Source: Rhytidiadelphus loreus
Taxonomy: Eukaryota > Streptophyta > Bryopsida > Hypnales > Hylocomiaceae
Direction of reading: 5' to 3'
Length of the DNA stretch: 64,000 nt
Assembly (NCBI GenBank): GCA_947034895.1
Contig: OX344762.1
Span: 36,374,760 to 36,438,759, forward strand
Made by a program: the position numbers and the translations under genes. Position 1 is the stretch's first letter; every line of letters begins with the position of its first letter. The notes under the pieces are model-generated. The model worked only from the letters and a program-made list of their open reading frames with translations. It ran no database searches and was not told the origin of the DNA. Shown here piece after piece: positions 31,901 to 45,932 of the stretch.

Positions 31901-32931
31901 TCTATACACCATAAATTCTAAATTAAGAAAATGATCAATGATATATTAAGACGATTAGGGAATAATCTCACTTGATCAATGATGTGTGGAATTAACCCAA
32001 CTATATTCATAGCCATGTATTTAGAGATGAATTGTATAATGACTAATGGATAATGAGTATCACACTATTCACTCAAAAGACAGGTTACACAACTCTCGTT
32101 TGCATTAGTTCCCCCCTCTCTCAAAAAATATATAGACCGTTGATTGTTTAAAAAAAAATGCTTACCTTCACAATTACCATTGATTTCTCAAAAAATCACA
32201 AACCATTGATCTTATGAGATTTAATCTGAGCCGCCCAAATACTACACGGATATGCCCAATATTGGATACGGATATCGTATTGTATACAAATACGTGTGAA
32301 TACCAAATACAGATACAATACAGATATTGGTACAATATTGGTTATGAATACATATATGGATTGGATACAAGATACGGGTATGGGTACAAGATACGAGATG
32401 AATTGTCCCATATTGTTTGTAAACTAAATTGGTTTTTGAAAATTTATAATAGGAAGGGGAGGGGGGTAAGGGTATGGAAAATTTTAAATTAAAAAATTAA
32501 AGATTCTTTCAGGGGAGGGGTATGAAAATTTTTAATTTGGGGGGGGAGGGTGAATTTATAATGTTTTCTTAAAATTTTAAATTCTTTTGGATGGATAACA
32601 CTGGCTAGTAGGAAGAGAAACTTTGAATGACACTTAGAGAATGTATAGTGCCATGCAAAAAGTCACACAACTCTACTTCAAAATTAGAATTTTTTTCTTG
32701 AAATTGAGAAACTGGAATCATCATGCAAAATTTGAACATGTCTCAATACTAATTAAACACATTCTATGTGTTTTTAGTTTTGATAAAAAAAATTGTCAAT
32801 TTTTTATTTTTTGGAAGATTTCACTTTGGAGGACATTTTTCAATAGAAGATTGATACATTTTTTTACCAATAAATGACGCATTAAACTCTTAGTATAAAC
32901 AATTTTGCAAAAAATAAGATTCAACACATGC

Positions 32932-33690
32932 TTAACCCCTAAAGGACCATTGTCCTTTTAGAGGACAAATGGAATTTGGGGCAAGTACTTACATGTTGAA
33001 TTTTTGTCATGATTTTTTGAATCTTTTTTGAAAATAGAAAACTAATGAGCTTCATTAGAATATAATTTTTTTTCAATTGAAGCTTGGGAACAAAATTTAT
33101 GTCCAAATAAGTTCAAAACAAGGGAGAGGGATCAACAAGAAAAAAAAACTCAAATTTAGAATTTCTTTAGAATTTTTACAACTTTAAGAAAAATTCTACA
33201 TGGTTTAATTAGTTTGCTTCCTAGAACAATCTCATCATTGGAATTAGTGCATTTAAATTCCATTTTAGAGATATTAATAATTTAGATTTTCTTTCTATCT
33301 CATGCCTACTTTTGCTTAATAATTTTTTAAAGAATAAAAATTAAGTTTTTTTGAATTTATTTTTCCTAGACTCTCAACTCAATTCCCCACAATAAAGATT
33401 TAAAGTTCAAAACTCTATAGTGCAAAAAATTTAATTTAAGAAGGTTCAAAGTCAAATAATCTAGTTCCACAATGTGTTGAAAAACTTGTTTTTTTCACTT
33501 TAAACACAATTTGTACAATCAAATTTTCTGAAATTTTTTCCACACATTTTCATACTAGTTAAGTGAAAGATCCTATGGCTAGATGTGCAAAAAAAAAATT
33601 CAATTTTTTTTACTCTTTGCTATAGAAATGGTAGTTTTGAGTGTATTTTGGCAGAAAAAAGGCCTTTAGTGTTGGTCCTTTTTTTCCAAT
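32932..33690. mobile_element. piggyBac-like TTAA element with a damaged right end
   Basis: TTAA then CCCCTAAAGGACCAT begins at 32,932. The right end keeps TTGGTCCTT near 33,672-33,680, but the last bases are replaced by a T run. The paralogous empty site at 53,587-53,590 (AAATGC, TTAA, AATATAATT) supports the left boundary. Non-coding interior. Confidence 0.7.
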
Positions 33691-35767
33691 TTTTTGAAAA
33701 AATCATCTCTTCTTGCCTCCAAGTTCATCTATTTCTAGAATTATTTTGCACTAAATAGGCCCTACACATTGGGTCCTTTTTTTTGGGCTTTCTAGTGCTA
33801 GATTGCACCCAAGAAAATAATCTCGCTAAAAAATGGCAGGAAAATGCCTAGAAAAAATGGATGAAATTGCCAAAAAAATTCAAATAAAAAATAAATCTTT
33901 GATGAAATCGCTAGATTGTGAATGACAACCAAATTATAGACATGTGATATGTGCCTGCTGATCTGATATTTTCTATCCAATATGTGGATGAATGTTGAAA
34001 ATTTGGAGCACCACTACAACATTTTATATGGCACTTCTTAGAAAATGAAAAAAAAGCCCTGCTACACGTACTGATACTGTATGATGAGAATGGCATGAAA
34101 AAATTGGTACTCTGGTTGACTTTATTGCCACATCCAATCAGCCTTAGGTTGTCCCAACAAAAACTTATTCTATATTTTGATTCTGATGGGGACCTATCAA
34201 ACTAAGTTATTATCTCCTTCTGCATGCTCAAAAATATTATCAAATATCTCTTCAAATTTGATTGATCAAGAACTTCTCTTTGGCTACAAATATTATCGAT
34301 GCTCTAAAGGACGGAGACCATGACCGTGTAGTCAAACTTGAAAGTCCTTCTCCTTGTATCCTCCATTTCTTTGGAATTTATAAGTGAATTCTTTTGTTTC
34401 TATTTTTCAAAAATGAAATCACTAGTCTAATGTATTATGTCAAATTTTCAGAATTTTTTGTGGAAAATTCAAGTTAATGTAAATTTGTAAAGAAAAAATG
34501 AAGAAAATTCATATTAAATACAAAATATGCGTAAAAAAATCTAATTATTTTTATGAGAAGTACATCACAAAGTAGAACATTGTGGTATAAATAAAATTTC
34601 CATGTCACTTTGTATTTAGAAACGTGGTTATAGATTCTCTACTTCAAACTTCACTAAATAGTATGCTTATTTCGAGAATTTTTTCAAAATTTTCAAGTGG
34701 AAAAGAAACTACACTGTAGAAGCTTCATTTTGTTGGTTTAGCTTTGCTCGAAAGCAAAATATATCATTTTGAATGTCAAAATCAAGTTTTAAGGGAAAAA
34801 AAAGCTCAAGGTATTGAAAAACACTAGATAATGTTCGATTTTTTTTATAAACTACCCCCATATAAAATAAAAAAACATCATAAATATCTTGAACTTAATT
34901 CTGTGATGTGGATATACTAGGCATCAAGAAAGTTGCATACAATGAATTGGATGAAAAACATCCATTTTTCAATATGGACAAAGCCTAGTTATCCATCTAA
35001 AAGACAAAAACATTTGCAGCCGTGTCCTTCCAAGGTCAACTCATACTATTGAAGTATTTTGGGGATTGAAAACTAGTGTTTCTTCATTCGATATGGTGGT
35101 AGAAAATTGTATTGTGTTACTTCCTTTTAGGTTGCATGAATATGTCAAGATAATTAAATTTGTATGAAAAGATGTCATTTTTGGACTTCACCTATATTTC
35201 TACCAAATCAACTATTTTGTTTATGTACATGTGACTAATTAATCAACCCTTTGTCATGGATTTCCTTCCATCTAAACTTTAGATTAGTTACTCACACCAA
35301 TTAGACCACTTTCATCTAAAATTCATAAACTTATGGTGATTGAGGGTTCACACATTATTCAAACTCTTACACTAAGGTACTAGAATCCAAGGCTTTTTTT
35401 TCATTTTTTATGAAGTACCAAAGTGGTGATATAAAATGTTTTAATGGTGCTTCAAATTTCAACATTCATCCACGTATTGAATAGAAAATATCACATTAGC
35501 ACGTATCACATGTGTATAATTTTATTTCCATCCACAATTTGGCAATTTCATCCAAGATTTTTTTTAATTTGAATTTTTCAGGTGGAAAACTTCATGATTT
35601 ATTGCTAGTTTTTAGCCAAATTAATTTTTTCTTGGTGCAATATGACACTATGATGCCAGAAAGAAAACCCTGCTAGAATTGCATTAACTTGAGTTCTAAC
35701 TTACTCCCACAAGAGTGCAGAAGTGTTCGAACTTGGCCCAGGAAAAGGTTCCGGCTACTCTCCCTAA

Positions 35768-36101
35768 GAACATCCCCACCCGTCCTGCAAAACGGATGAC
35801 CACTTAAGAGAGGCCTCCAAAAATGCCCCACCCATCCTGCAAAATGGATGGCCTCTTAAGAGGAGCGGTCTCCAAAGGGTCTCCAACCTCCAAAACGAGG
35901 TCTTTTTGCAGGCTAGTTCCTGCTCTGCAAAACATAAAGAGACAAAACGCGCTTTTCCCTCCTCCAACCGGCTTCCTGCTTTTACCTCGCAGCTTGCTGC
36001 TTTCACCTCGCATGAGTGAGGCGCTCGGCCTCTAAACCACTCGGCCTTTAAAAAAACAGGCCCAAACCTGCCTGCAAAATGCAGAACGGGTGGGCATGCT
36101 C
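35768..36101. mobile_element. MITE, probably PIF/Harbinger type (TAA duplication)
   Basis: Inverted ends GARCATSCCCACCCG are matched at both sides (35,768 onward and ending 36,101). TAA flanks both sides (35,765-35,767 and 36,102-36,104), the target type of PIF/Harbinger elements. The interior, 334 bp in all, is GC-richer than its surroundings and contains internal direct repeats around CCTGCAAAA. Overlapping short open frames are not genes. Confidence 0.75.
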
Positions 36102-36500
36102 TAATATAGTATGAAAATATTGTACCAAGGATTTCATGAGGAGCTTTTAGCTTACTACAAATTCAATGTGATAGCTTAGCTGCTTTCAATTGGCATTAAA
36201 GATTCATAACATTGTATAACAAGGCAATGGGCCTCCACATGATTTGGAAAGTATTATGCTTTGCTAGATGCCTTAGAAGGACTTACCAATTAATTCAAAG
36301 ATTGGGGTTGGTTGAAGAACCATCAATAAGACAATTTTGTTCACTATAGGGGGTCTTCTTTTCAAGGATGCAAATGGGAACCCACCTTCAGTTGTGGATA
36401 GATAATGTTATGGACATTTCAAGGATGTGCATCTATACTTCTATACTATTAAAATAAGTGATTGTTTGTATGTATGTATATTTGTGGTGACCTCAATGAA

Positions 36501-37548
36501 TGCCAGTTTGATTGAAGAATGCTTGGTATTGTCCCAAAAGGGGTGTGCACAAAATTTTGTTTATTTGCATATACTTTGTTTCTAATTTTAATTTTAAAAT
36601 TGGTTTGCCAATATTTTTTCTATTTTCATATGCCAAACAAAATTTTAAAAAATCCCTATAACACAAATATTGATAAAAACACATGGTACTGAATGATGAT
36701 GCTAATGATGATTTTTAATATTTAAAGGATTGGAAAATGGATTTATAAAGAGATTAAGGGAGGCTTAGCTATAATTTTTGTAGCAATTGTAGATGTCATT
36801 TTAATGACTGTGACAACACCATATTATGGTAAAATTGTCTATGATAGGCAAACCATCCATGATAGATACTTAGGGAATGATCCATTACAATTTTACATCA
36901 ACTCATGACAAATATTTTTCAATAAATGAGATTTGGGTTACATTAGGTTGGTGGCCACAATCATTGTCTTTGATGATGGTAATGGAGTGATTAGTGATTA
37001 TGATAGGAACTTCCACCTAACTAATGGAGATAAACTTTTTGTTGATTTTGGGGTAGTCTAAAGACTCTTTTGGACCAATTGGGGAAGCTCAATTAAAAAA
37101 TTTCATAACAAATTCTTACTTTGTCAAATAAACAAGAACGGTGTGACTATGAGGCCCTGTTCTAGGTAAACAACAATATTAGTTTATTGATAGTAGATAG
37201 AGGGCAAATTAAACAAAAATATTTAGACAAAAGTAAATTGTGAGAAAATTGATAAAGATGATTTCATTTTAGGTGGCAAGTGTTAGAACTATTTACATTC
37301 GTTGATTGTAAGTTGTTACTAAAAAATTAGTGAAATAAATTCAACCATGTGTTATTGTAAAATTTTATGTCACTTTGCAAAAAAATGTTTTGAATATTTG
37401 TAGTAAAATCATGACTTTTAGGTCGTATATTCTATAATTTTGGTAATTTTTGATAAGAGCAATTTCTTTATATTTTTTCATATTAAGGATGATCAACCAA
37501 AATGTTGAAAAATTAAGCTCTTTCACTATGTTTATATTCAAAGTCACT
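36501..37548. other. Non-coding sequence upstream of lectin kinase copy A
   Basis: AT-rich; includes a stretch related in inverse orientation to about 54.5-54.7 kb. No match to the sequence upstream of copy B, so the two genes have different promoters. Confidence 0.5.
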
Positions 37549-37608
37549 TGAGCGCACGCATCTGCACACGATGAGTCACTGTAGCCTGTTGTTCTTGTCT
37601 CTATTACT

Positions 37609-40600
37609 ATGCAAAGGGTTCTAGGAGTATTAGCAGTAAATGTCCTCGTGGGCAATTTCTTTGAGGTGAATCCCAAACAATACCTCTCAAGCGCAAACGG
37701 ACAGTACTCCTTAGTGATGCGGCCCGACTGCAATCTTGTAGTTTATAACGGTTCTCAGCCTTTTCTAGGCACCAATTTCTCAAACCAGGCACCCACGCAT
37801 GCTTGCTCCCTCTGGATGCAAGGTGATGGGAACCTCGTCATCTACATATACACAGACGTCAATCGAACTCGAGAAAGCCCTAATGCACTATATTCTCAAT
37901 CGGGTATCACGGGGATAATGGAGGCCCAATCATTTCTGCTTCTTGGAGACGATGGCAGTTCGGCCTTCTACGACTCCAACAGCTCCCGTCTTCAGAATGA
38001 CAACCTCTTCGATGCAATTCAAGAATCATACCCTAACGTTTCGGGGCTCAACTACTCGGACTTTCATTGGAATGCCAACTACTCGGCATGGAAACCGACA
38101 CACTCTCTTGCTGATTTTCCATACATGCCGTTAGGTTACTTCCTTTCCGCGGGAGAAAAACTGCAAACCTCGAATTTCATATTTACTCTGGAGCTTGGAA
38201 CGGACTGCAATTTGCAATCCAAAAGTAGTGTTGATGAGAGTCTCTGGGAGTCTAAGTCGACGAAGACGAACAATAGTGTCTGTCAGCTGGCTCTCCAGCC
38301 GGATGGTTCCCTTCAAATTCTTGACGTCAATAATTCGACAGCCATTCACTGGAGCAGCCCCAGATCTGGCGTCAATGGTGTAAATTGGATTTTGAAGGGG
38401 AATCTGACTGATGGAGTTTGGAGCATCAGTGACATTGCGAACACTACTAATGTCCTTTGGAAAATCGTCCCCATCACCCCGTCAGGGAAGTCGTCTACAA
38501 CATTAATCTTGAGTGTCCTAGCTGGTGGCGTTGGTGGAGTTATAGTTTTGGCCTTGACCGTGTTGGGGTTGTATTTCTATACACGAGAAAGTAAGCCTGT
38601 CGATTCCTTGAATCCAAAAGCTTTGCAGTTCATTTTCCTTGCTGTCGTCAACTTCTTTACATATTGATCACGTACACTTGCAAGGGAAGGGATGCACATC
38701 ATAATTGTATCCACGGGTATTCCTGTTTCGTGCATCAGGATTTCTTGACCCATCGGAAAAGGCATTCCAGGCGCGACTCAGGGCCAAAGGGGGGACGTCC
38801 TACGCATTTTCGCAGGCAGAGATTAAACAAGCAACCAAGAACTACGAGAATATGATTGGGAGCGGGGGATTCGGCGTCGTGTATAAAGGGAAGTTGTCGG
38901 ACGGTCGAGAGGTGGCAGCCAAAGTGCTGTCAGCGAATTCGCATCAAAGCAAGCAGGAGTTTTTCAATGAGGTAGTTTCGGAGCTCAATACCGAACTCCT
39001 GAACATTCTTAAATCCAAGAAAATCAACTAGAGTTCAAGTTTGCTTGAAAATCACGCTCAGTATGGTCTCATGTCTAGCCAGGGAAAGTTGTTAGTACCT
39101 GAAACACAAGGGACCGTGAGCATTGTGCTTGTGCAGATCGAGCTGCTGTCCATGGTGCATCACAAGTACCTGGTGTCTCTAGTTGGGTTCAGCTGCACTC
39201 GCACGCACCAGGTCTTGATCTACGAATTCATGGGTGGCGGAGACCTTCGCTACCGATTGCAAGGTGAGTGCAAACCTGTCTCATGACGAGCAATGCATTG
39301 AAGCAAAAACCATGCTGTTTCTAATATCGCTGCCTAGCTGACCGACACACCTCATTTGGTCCGCAGGGAAGAACAGTACTGAGAATCCCTTGAGCTGGCG
39401 ACAGAGAACCAACATCGTTCTCCAAGTTGCGGAAGGTAAATTACGGTTCGCATCATTCACATTCTGGGTGTCGAGTTTTTTAGGGTTTCAGTGCGTGACT
39501 GGTGCTGGTGTGCAAGTTTCCCTGGGTGATGGTTTCTGAACACTGCTCTTGTGCAGGGCTGGAGTACCTGCATGATAAATGCTCTCCGCCCATCATCCAC
39601 CGCGATGTGAAGAGCACCAACATTTTGCTCACGGAGCAACTGGTGGCCAAAGTGGCGGATTTCGGGCTCTCCAAACTGTTACAGGAAAATGCCACTCATG
39701 TGACAACGTTGGTGAAAGGCACTCCGGGATATCTGGACCCAGAGTGAGACTTGCAGCTTCCCCAATCCTTTCCTTTTCCTCTCTTCGCTAAGAAGGTTCC
39801 TTGCAAACTCTCCTTGACACTCACCGAGCGGACTAGAATCATCCCACCATCATGGGACTCCACATTGCTGATGCTGATATAGCCAAGTCTGGTGGTTTCA
39901 CTTGGGTTGCAGATACCATGAGACAGGAATGCTGACAGAGAAGAGTGATGTGTATGCATTTGGTGTTGTGTTGATGGAGATTCTCACTGGACTACCCCAC
40001 ATGTACATTGCTCAAAAGGTTAGCTCCCCGGGCTGAATTTTTTTTGGAAAGAGCTGGTGATTAGGCGAGATGGATTCAGGTTGAATAGAGAGGAATGGAA
40101 TTAGAGAAAGAATCTACATCACAATTCGAATTTGGACTGTTTAGTGACGTTCTCAGCAACGTTATTAGCTTCACACAACGTTTGGGAACAGCAAACATGA
40201 AAGTTTTGGAACATACTGGAGCAAACTGGCCATGTTTTTCAGCCAGCATGTTCAAAAACGCTTTTCATTTTGGACAATATTTAGTGGCGATGTTGAAGGT
40301 CATTTTTGGAAGCATGTTTTAGTGTTTTCAGTCAATCATCTGCCATCAACGTTGCTACAACCATTACTGTAGTGGGTGAATTTTTATTAGTGCCTCTGTT
40401 GAATGGAAGGCTACAGACTATGAATGCGTGCATATGTTGGCATTGATGGGCAGGTGGGCGAAGCTTGGAGAGACGAACAAGTTGATGGTTTAGCAGATCC
40501 CAATTTGAGAGACGATTTCGACGGAGACGAGCTTGTGAACTTAGTGGAGTTGGCGTTGTGGTGTGCGAGGAGGAGAAGCGCAGAGAGACCTGTCATGAAT

Positions 40601-40717
40601 CAGGTTGTGCGAAGGTTGTATGATTTAGGGCTAGGTGGGACATCGGAGACAGTCCACGATGGAATTGACTTGGGTGACGAATATGAGCGTGACACCATCA
40701 ACGTTGAACTACAGTAG
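37609..40717 (+). CDS. Bulb-lectin receptor-like kinase, copy A, 7 exons
   Basis: Exons 37,609-38,590, 38,739-38,971, 39,137-39,263, 39,367-39,435, 39,557-39,743, 39,913-40,018 and 40,454-40,717 join in phase (about 655 residues). The extracellular part has two B-lectin-like segments ([24 protein letters not shown]; later [10 protein letters not shown]). A transmembrane helix follows ([20 protein letters not shown]), then a kinase with [27 protein letters not shown] and GTPGYLDPE. All catalytic landmarks are present, so it should be an active membrane Ser/Thr kinase. Oddity: relative to copy B, 4 nt are missing just upstream, so the ATG AGT CAC start is out of frame. The first usable start is the internal Met at 37,609, leaving a short hydrophobic N-terminus. 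It is a tandem partner of the 61.5-kb gene. Confidence 0.85.
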
Positions 40718-42983
40718 TGACAATGGGTTTGGAAGATTTGAATAGTGAGGCCCAACGAATTTTCGTCGAGCAATATGCACGCTGAGGTCCTAATTCGTGT
40801 GTAGACACCACAAAGCTCCACAGAAATGGTTGCAACGAAATTCCGCATGACAAAACAAGTTAGGTAACTGAACCTGCAGAAGCCATCTTTCTAATTTCAC
40901 CACTTGTATTCTGATGAAATGTGTGTTACGAAAAGTGTGCATTGCACCGATGTTGACCTCAACTAGCACCATTATGTCTGTTTCAAAAGATTCTAGTGGA
41001 TAGAATAGGAATCCTAACTTTCAGCTTTGAAGATTCATAGATTATTATATGCTTTTAGCTCAAGATATGACAAAACAGTTTAGGTTGGAAGTTTCTCAAG
41101 TATGACCATCCATCTAATAGGAGCAAAAAACATGGCGTTTTTGGTTGCATCATTAGAGAGTATTTGGATGATTTGCCTTGAGATGATCCTCTAAGGAAGA
41201 TGTGAAGGCCTCTAATTTACATTAATATCTGTACTTTGATACATTGAAGGTACATTATTCTCTTGCAAGTGCCCACATGTTCAACAAGTGGAAGTAATAA
41301 TCATCCTTTCACATTGGCTTTGCCTTGTTGGTAAGTTGTGGAAGGGTCTAGCTCAAATGCTATATTTTTTTTTTATACATTTATAGAGGTTAATAGCATT
41401 TGGTTTCATTATATATTATTGTTACAAGCACTAAAATCTTTAATATCCCTTGTGCAAGTGATTAATACAATAGTCCTAAGGCTTTAGTACTTATACTAGA
41501 GAATGTTATTTAGTAATGGCCTTTTAGTAAAAATATCTATTCATGTCCTTTTTGTTTGTGTGTCCATTTTTAGCATCTAGGTGGTTATAATTAATTGTGT
41601 ATCTTCACATGAGAAAATTTAAAACTAGATAACTTCCAATGAACTCAAAGATATGTAAGTGAATATGTATGAGGCTTAGAAGTGTACATTATACAAGCTA
41701 GCAACAATTTTGAGGTACTTTTAGTAGGAGTACTTATGGTCCATTTAGTAGATTGATGTATTAAAGTTAAGGGGCCTTCTTAAGGGGCCAAATGTCCTCT
41801 AGTCTTTGGCTTCAAAAAGACTCAAACCAATCACCAAAAGCTCTATTACTTCACAACTATGTTGCACCATGTGAAAAATTAAAGGCATTTCACAACAATA
41901 GACTAAAATCAAATTGATGGCACTTCAAAAGACACCTATATGACAAAATGGAGGAAAATGCTTGAGATATTTATGGTAAAAATCATATTGATAACACTTC
42001 AAGAAACACCTATTTAAATGATAGAATGGAAGAAAATGCTTAGTAAAATCATATTCATAACAATTCAAAAGACAATTGTTTGATAAAATAGATGCAAATG
42101 CTTCTTGCTTTACTTTCGATGAGAGTTGTTGACTCACTCAAAAGACAAGCATTCCATTCTACAAGCATTGAAATGATCTATCTTTTGAGACCCAAACTAC
42201 TCTATTGAATTGAAAAGGCCTTCTTTGTTTGATATGAATGGTGTTGTTGTGTTGTACATACGTACATAATATAAAAATACTTATTATACTTTATTCATGT
42301 AGCTTCAAGGTGACGCCTTCTTGTGGAAGTGTACCAACGTTTTTTTAGTGATTTAGCTTTTTCTAAGTAGTGGCGATAATTTTGGATGAATTTTCGATGA
42401 GGGGGCTATTTCTATCCACCCTTGGGAGACAGAAATTGCACTAAGCAGATGAACATTAGTGAATTATGGCTACATATAGAAATTGATGAGGAAAACAAGG
42501 AGGCAACATATCCATCTTCATAGTAGATGTATGTTGGCGAGAACTAAAAATTTCTTTGCTAATTTTTGGCTTCTACATGTTTTGAATTATTGAATTTTGG
42601 CTATGTGTAAAAAAAAGCAGTGACAACAAAGGCCACAGAAGAAAGAACTTTAGAGTATCAAGTTAGTGAATGTTTAAAAGCAAAATTGCAATACACCTAT
42701 CAATAACCAGTTTTTGTCATTTTAGTAGCAAATTCGAGCCATCATTTACAAATAATTTGTAAGAATGTAATTTGACTTAAGAGTTCAATTACCATTTAAG
42801 AGAAGAGCTCTCTAACTACCAAATGACTACTTTGTTTAAGAACTACATTGTTCAAAAACTAATGTATCAAAGTGCTACTAATCGATGAATATACGACCTC
42901 TTCAAACTCTACGACGCTTACGAGCAGCCTACCAAGCTGCCAAGCAAACAGAGCATGGAAAGTTCTCAATGGTGAAGAACTTC
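40718..42983. other. Intergenic, AT-rich, no gene recognised
   Basis: Contains a degenerate tandem repeat near 41,887-42,110 (three to four copies of about 60-75 bp with AAAATGGARGAAAATGCTT and CACTTCAARARACACCTAT). Otherwise featureless to my reading. Confidence 0.5.
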
Positions 42984-45932
42984 TAAGCGTGCATTGCCAC
43001 AGCCAATTCAAGGTGGGTTGTAAGACGATTTCTCAGCCGATTCTTGATGAACGAGAGTGTACTGAATGTACGCTCATCTTCAACACTACCTAGCACTTGA
43101 ACACAAGCTATTTCGGCAAGCTTTTGAAACTCTCCAATATTAAAGTGCAGCAAACCATTAGCATGAATAGTGCGTCATATTGCTGTAAAGGGGTTCAACT
43201 CCAGAGGTCGAGTCATGGTAGCTTGAGAATTTGATATCATGGTTATTTTGAACATCCCAGCCTCGAAGTTCAGTCTTGCCCATGACACGATCGGTTCTAC
43301 AGTCAGTGCATCTGGTAAGCCTTCAGAGATGGTGCGTTCTCCATTCGAGAAGTGTTGCTTTAAGATGTCCAAATGTGTATCAAAAGACCGGTTGTAGATG
43401 TCTGGAGACTGAAGCCAATATTGCGGATAAAAAATGCCCATGGCATCCATAACATCAGTATTGGGAAACCAATGAGATAGCTCGACAGTCAACTCGTCTG
43501 CTGCAGCTGCAAGATCAATACCACAACATTATATATATACTTGGGTCAGAATAAGGTAGTTGAAATGAAGATCTTTAAACAAAATTTATAAATTAAAATA
43601 TCACAAATAAGAAATTGAGCAAATTAGAATTACCTCGACAAGCAACTTTCACAGCTTCTACCATGTTCGACCAATCTTGCCGAGAAATGAAGTGAGGCGT
43701 ATTTGAGTTGTCAGACGTCTGCTTTGCCCAAACGGGAACACCCATGCATTCAAATACTAGTTGCTCTTCACTAATGTTCAAATCATATTTCCATGACATC
43801 TTGATGCTATCGTGAATGAAGTCGAAGAAAGCATCAGATTGATAGCATGATCTGTCATCTTGATAATTTGTGAAAATCTGTGCTTGGCATACTTTGACAA
43901 CTGCTACAAAGTCACATACAAATAAGTTACGACCTTGAGAGAACTTGATGAGCTGGTTCAATTGCTCAAGCAGCGGTAACATGCAAGCAAGTCCGAGAAT
44001 TGTCTTAACATTAGTCAGACACTTCAAGTTGTTTTGGGCAACTATCAATGATGTAGAGTCCAAGTGCATCTTGTAAAGCAAAATCGGGTATTGAGCAAGC
44101 ACTCATTTGGCTGGTTTCAGCATAGAGATCCATCGGGTCTTCACTTGCTTCATTATCTTGTTGCCATTTTTCTCCATTAAAGCAGCTAACTTTGTAAATT
44201 CGATGTGTCGTTTAGGAGAGTGGGCAAAGTAAGCATGCATGGATTGAAGCAAGTCTTCAACATTAGATACTACCTCCATCTTGGACAAAATCTGAAGTGC
44301 CAATTGCACCCTATGTGACATGCAATGTTGTCCAGACATCCAAGGAGCATGAAAAGCTTTCAACTATCGAGTAGCTCCAGTTCGTACGCCTTGGAAGACG
44401 TTTGCTCCGTCAGCCTCGAAGCAAATCACCTTATCATCTATATTCTGTCGAGTATGGCCTCCACAACCCTTCAAGGCATCAACAATGACTACTGTCATGT
44501 TGTTGGTACTGCCACCGTCAACCACCCTTTGCAATGATAACAACATCGGAACTCGACACCACCGTTCTTGGATATAAATATGAATGCAAAGCCAACTTTG
44601 ATTATCAACGCTAGTCACCTCATCGCATGTAATAGACAAGAAACGGGCTTTCCTAATTTCCTCCTTCATGTTGTGATTGATCCGGGCGTGCATGATTTCG
44701 ACCATTTGCTAGCCAGAGTTATCACTCCAATGTTTTTTTGGCATATGTGGCACCTTCAAAAAGTTGAGTAAGTGGTTGAGATTTTCATACTCAAGCATAG
44801 GACGCCCCTCTGCTAGAATGTGGAAGACCGTTGCAAACTGAACCCGTTTTCTACTGTGTTCCCCTGCTTCATTCTGCACCATGTCATGAACACTCTTGTT
44901 ACCTCGCTGTGCATACAACACAACATTTTTGGCGTGAGCACAATCCTTGGAATAATAGTATTCACCCTTCAATGCAATACCAACAAGGTTCTTGGTTGCT
45001 CGACGACGACCGGCATGCTTGGTAAGTGTATCATACTTTGCGTTTAAGATCTTCTCCTTTCCTTCAATTGTGGAACAGATCAAACACTTCACTGACTCGA
45101 TAGATCCATCAGCACTATGATGCATTTCTGCCCAAGGACATTTGGCAGCCCATGAGTCTTGAAACCTCCTAGACGCTCCATATTGTTTGCGTGCAAGAAT
45201 AGGATTCGGCAATGGTTCAGTATCCACTAAGTCGTCTCCATCGTCACCGCTCAAGATCAAGATCGTTTCTTCATCAAAGCAATTCACAAATTCAATCCTG
45301 TCCTTGTCAATCATACGATTTGCTAGAACGCCTTTCAGACCTTTGTTAGGTGCACTTGAAGTTCCTTCGGAGACAGCTGCCTTCCCACTTCCTTCTGATC
45401 GATTAGGATGGCGCTTGCTCTTCATCTTCCCCGATGCTTCTAGCAAAGGCGCCTTTCCTTTGCCATTCCCGACCTTTGGTTCAAATCTTACTTGATGTGC
45501 AAGCAAACATGGTGATCTGATCCGTAGAGGTACTTCCAAAATCCTTTGTGGCTTGTGAACTTCAGAGCAAGGACGTAGACATACCTCCGGTAGCAACAGA
45601 TCTGTACTTTGAGTGTTGCGACTTGAATTGAAATAAAGAAACAATGACTTAGTTTCTCCATCACGGTGTTCTCGTCTGCGACTTGTTTGAGGCAGCTTCT
45701 TGGAGTTGTTGTTCTCAACAAGTTCAGAGTCGATTTGTACATTGTTGGGTAGACTGAGACTTCTAGGAGTTGTTTGACTCACATCGATCGAAGGTTGTAA
45801 TTGAATGTCTTCAACAAAGTAACAGTAGTCTACATCCCTACCATCCAAGCTACGGCCGTCGATCTCCATATAGCTGCTTAGTACAACAGTATTTGATATG
45901 TCATGCAACTCCAATTTAAAAAACGAGTTCAA
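42984..45932 (-). pseudogene. hAT-family transposase pseudogene (ZNF862-like), four in-frame stops
   Basis: One frame runs from about 45,932 to 43,636, then after an intron (about 43,635-43,511, GTAATT to TTGCAG) to a stop at 42,984-42,986. The order of blocks is hAT-like: a BED-like zinc finger (KCLICST, CHH-type spacing), ITCDEVTSVDNQSWL, FEADGANVFQG, HCMSHRVQLALQ, TRWISML, and a C-terminal dimerisation block (VLGSVEDERTFS, KNRLRNRL). In-frame stops at 44,709-44,711, 44,364-44,366, 44,103-44,105 and 43,175-43,177 break it. No frameshift is needed, so decay is by point mutation. The N-terminal 150 residues are low-complexity. I could not define terminal repeats or a target duplication. Confidence 0.82.

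Larger units (their letters stand above)
31904..36500. repeat. Repeat block A, right part (diverged paralogue of about 52.49-58.6 kb)
   Basis: Segments align in order with the second block: 31,950-32,100 with 52,530-52,660, 32,600-32,880 with 52,650-52,920, 33,690-34,260 with 53,620-54,220, 35,090-35,340 with 54,790-55,030, and 36,110-36,370 with 58,360-58,640. Differences are numerous and several gaps correspond to transposon insertions. No gene is present. 36,800-37,010 also matches 54,510-54,720 in inverted orientation. Confidence 0.75.

Noticed and set aside
32214..32492. Frame rich in Tyr/Ile/Asn
   Set aside because: Product of a GATACGGATA/ATACAGATA-type simple repeat, not a gene.
39457..39959. 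Minus-strand open frames opposite kinase exons (also 63,462-63,987)
   Set aside because: Mirror images of the conserved kinase coding sequence and its introns.
45187..45495. Plus-strand frame opposite the hAT N-terminal region
   Set aside because: Antisense of the minus-strand transposase frame, which has the recognisable domains.
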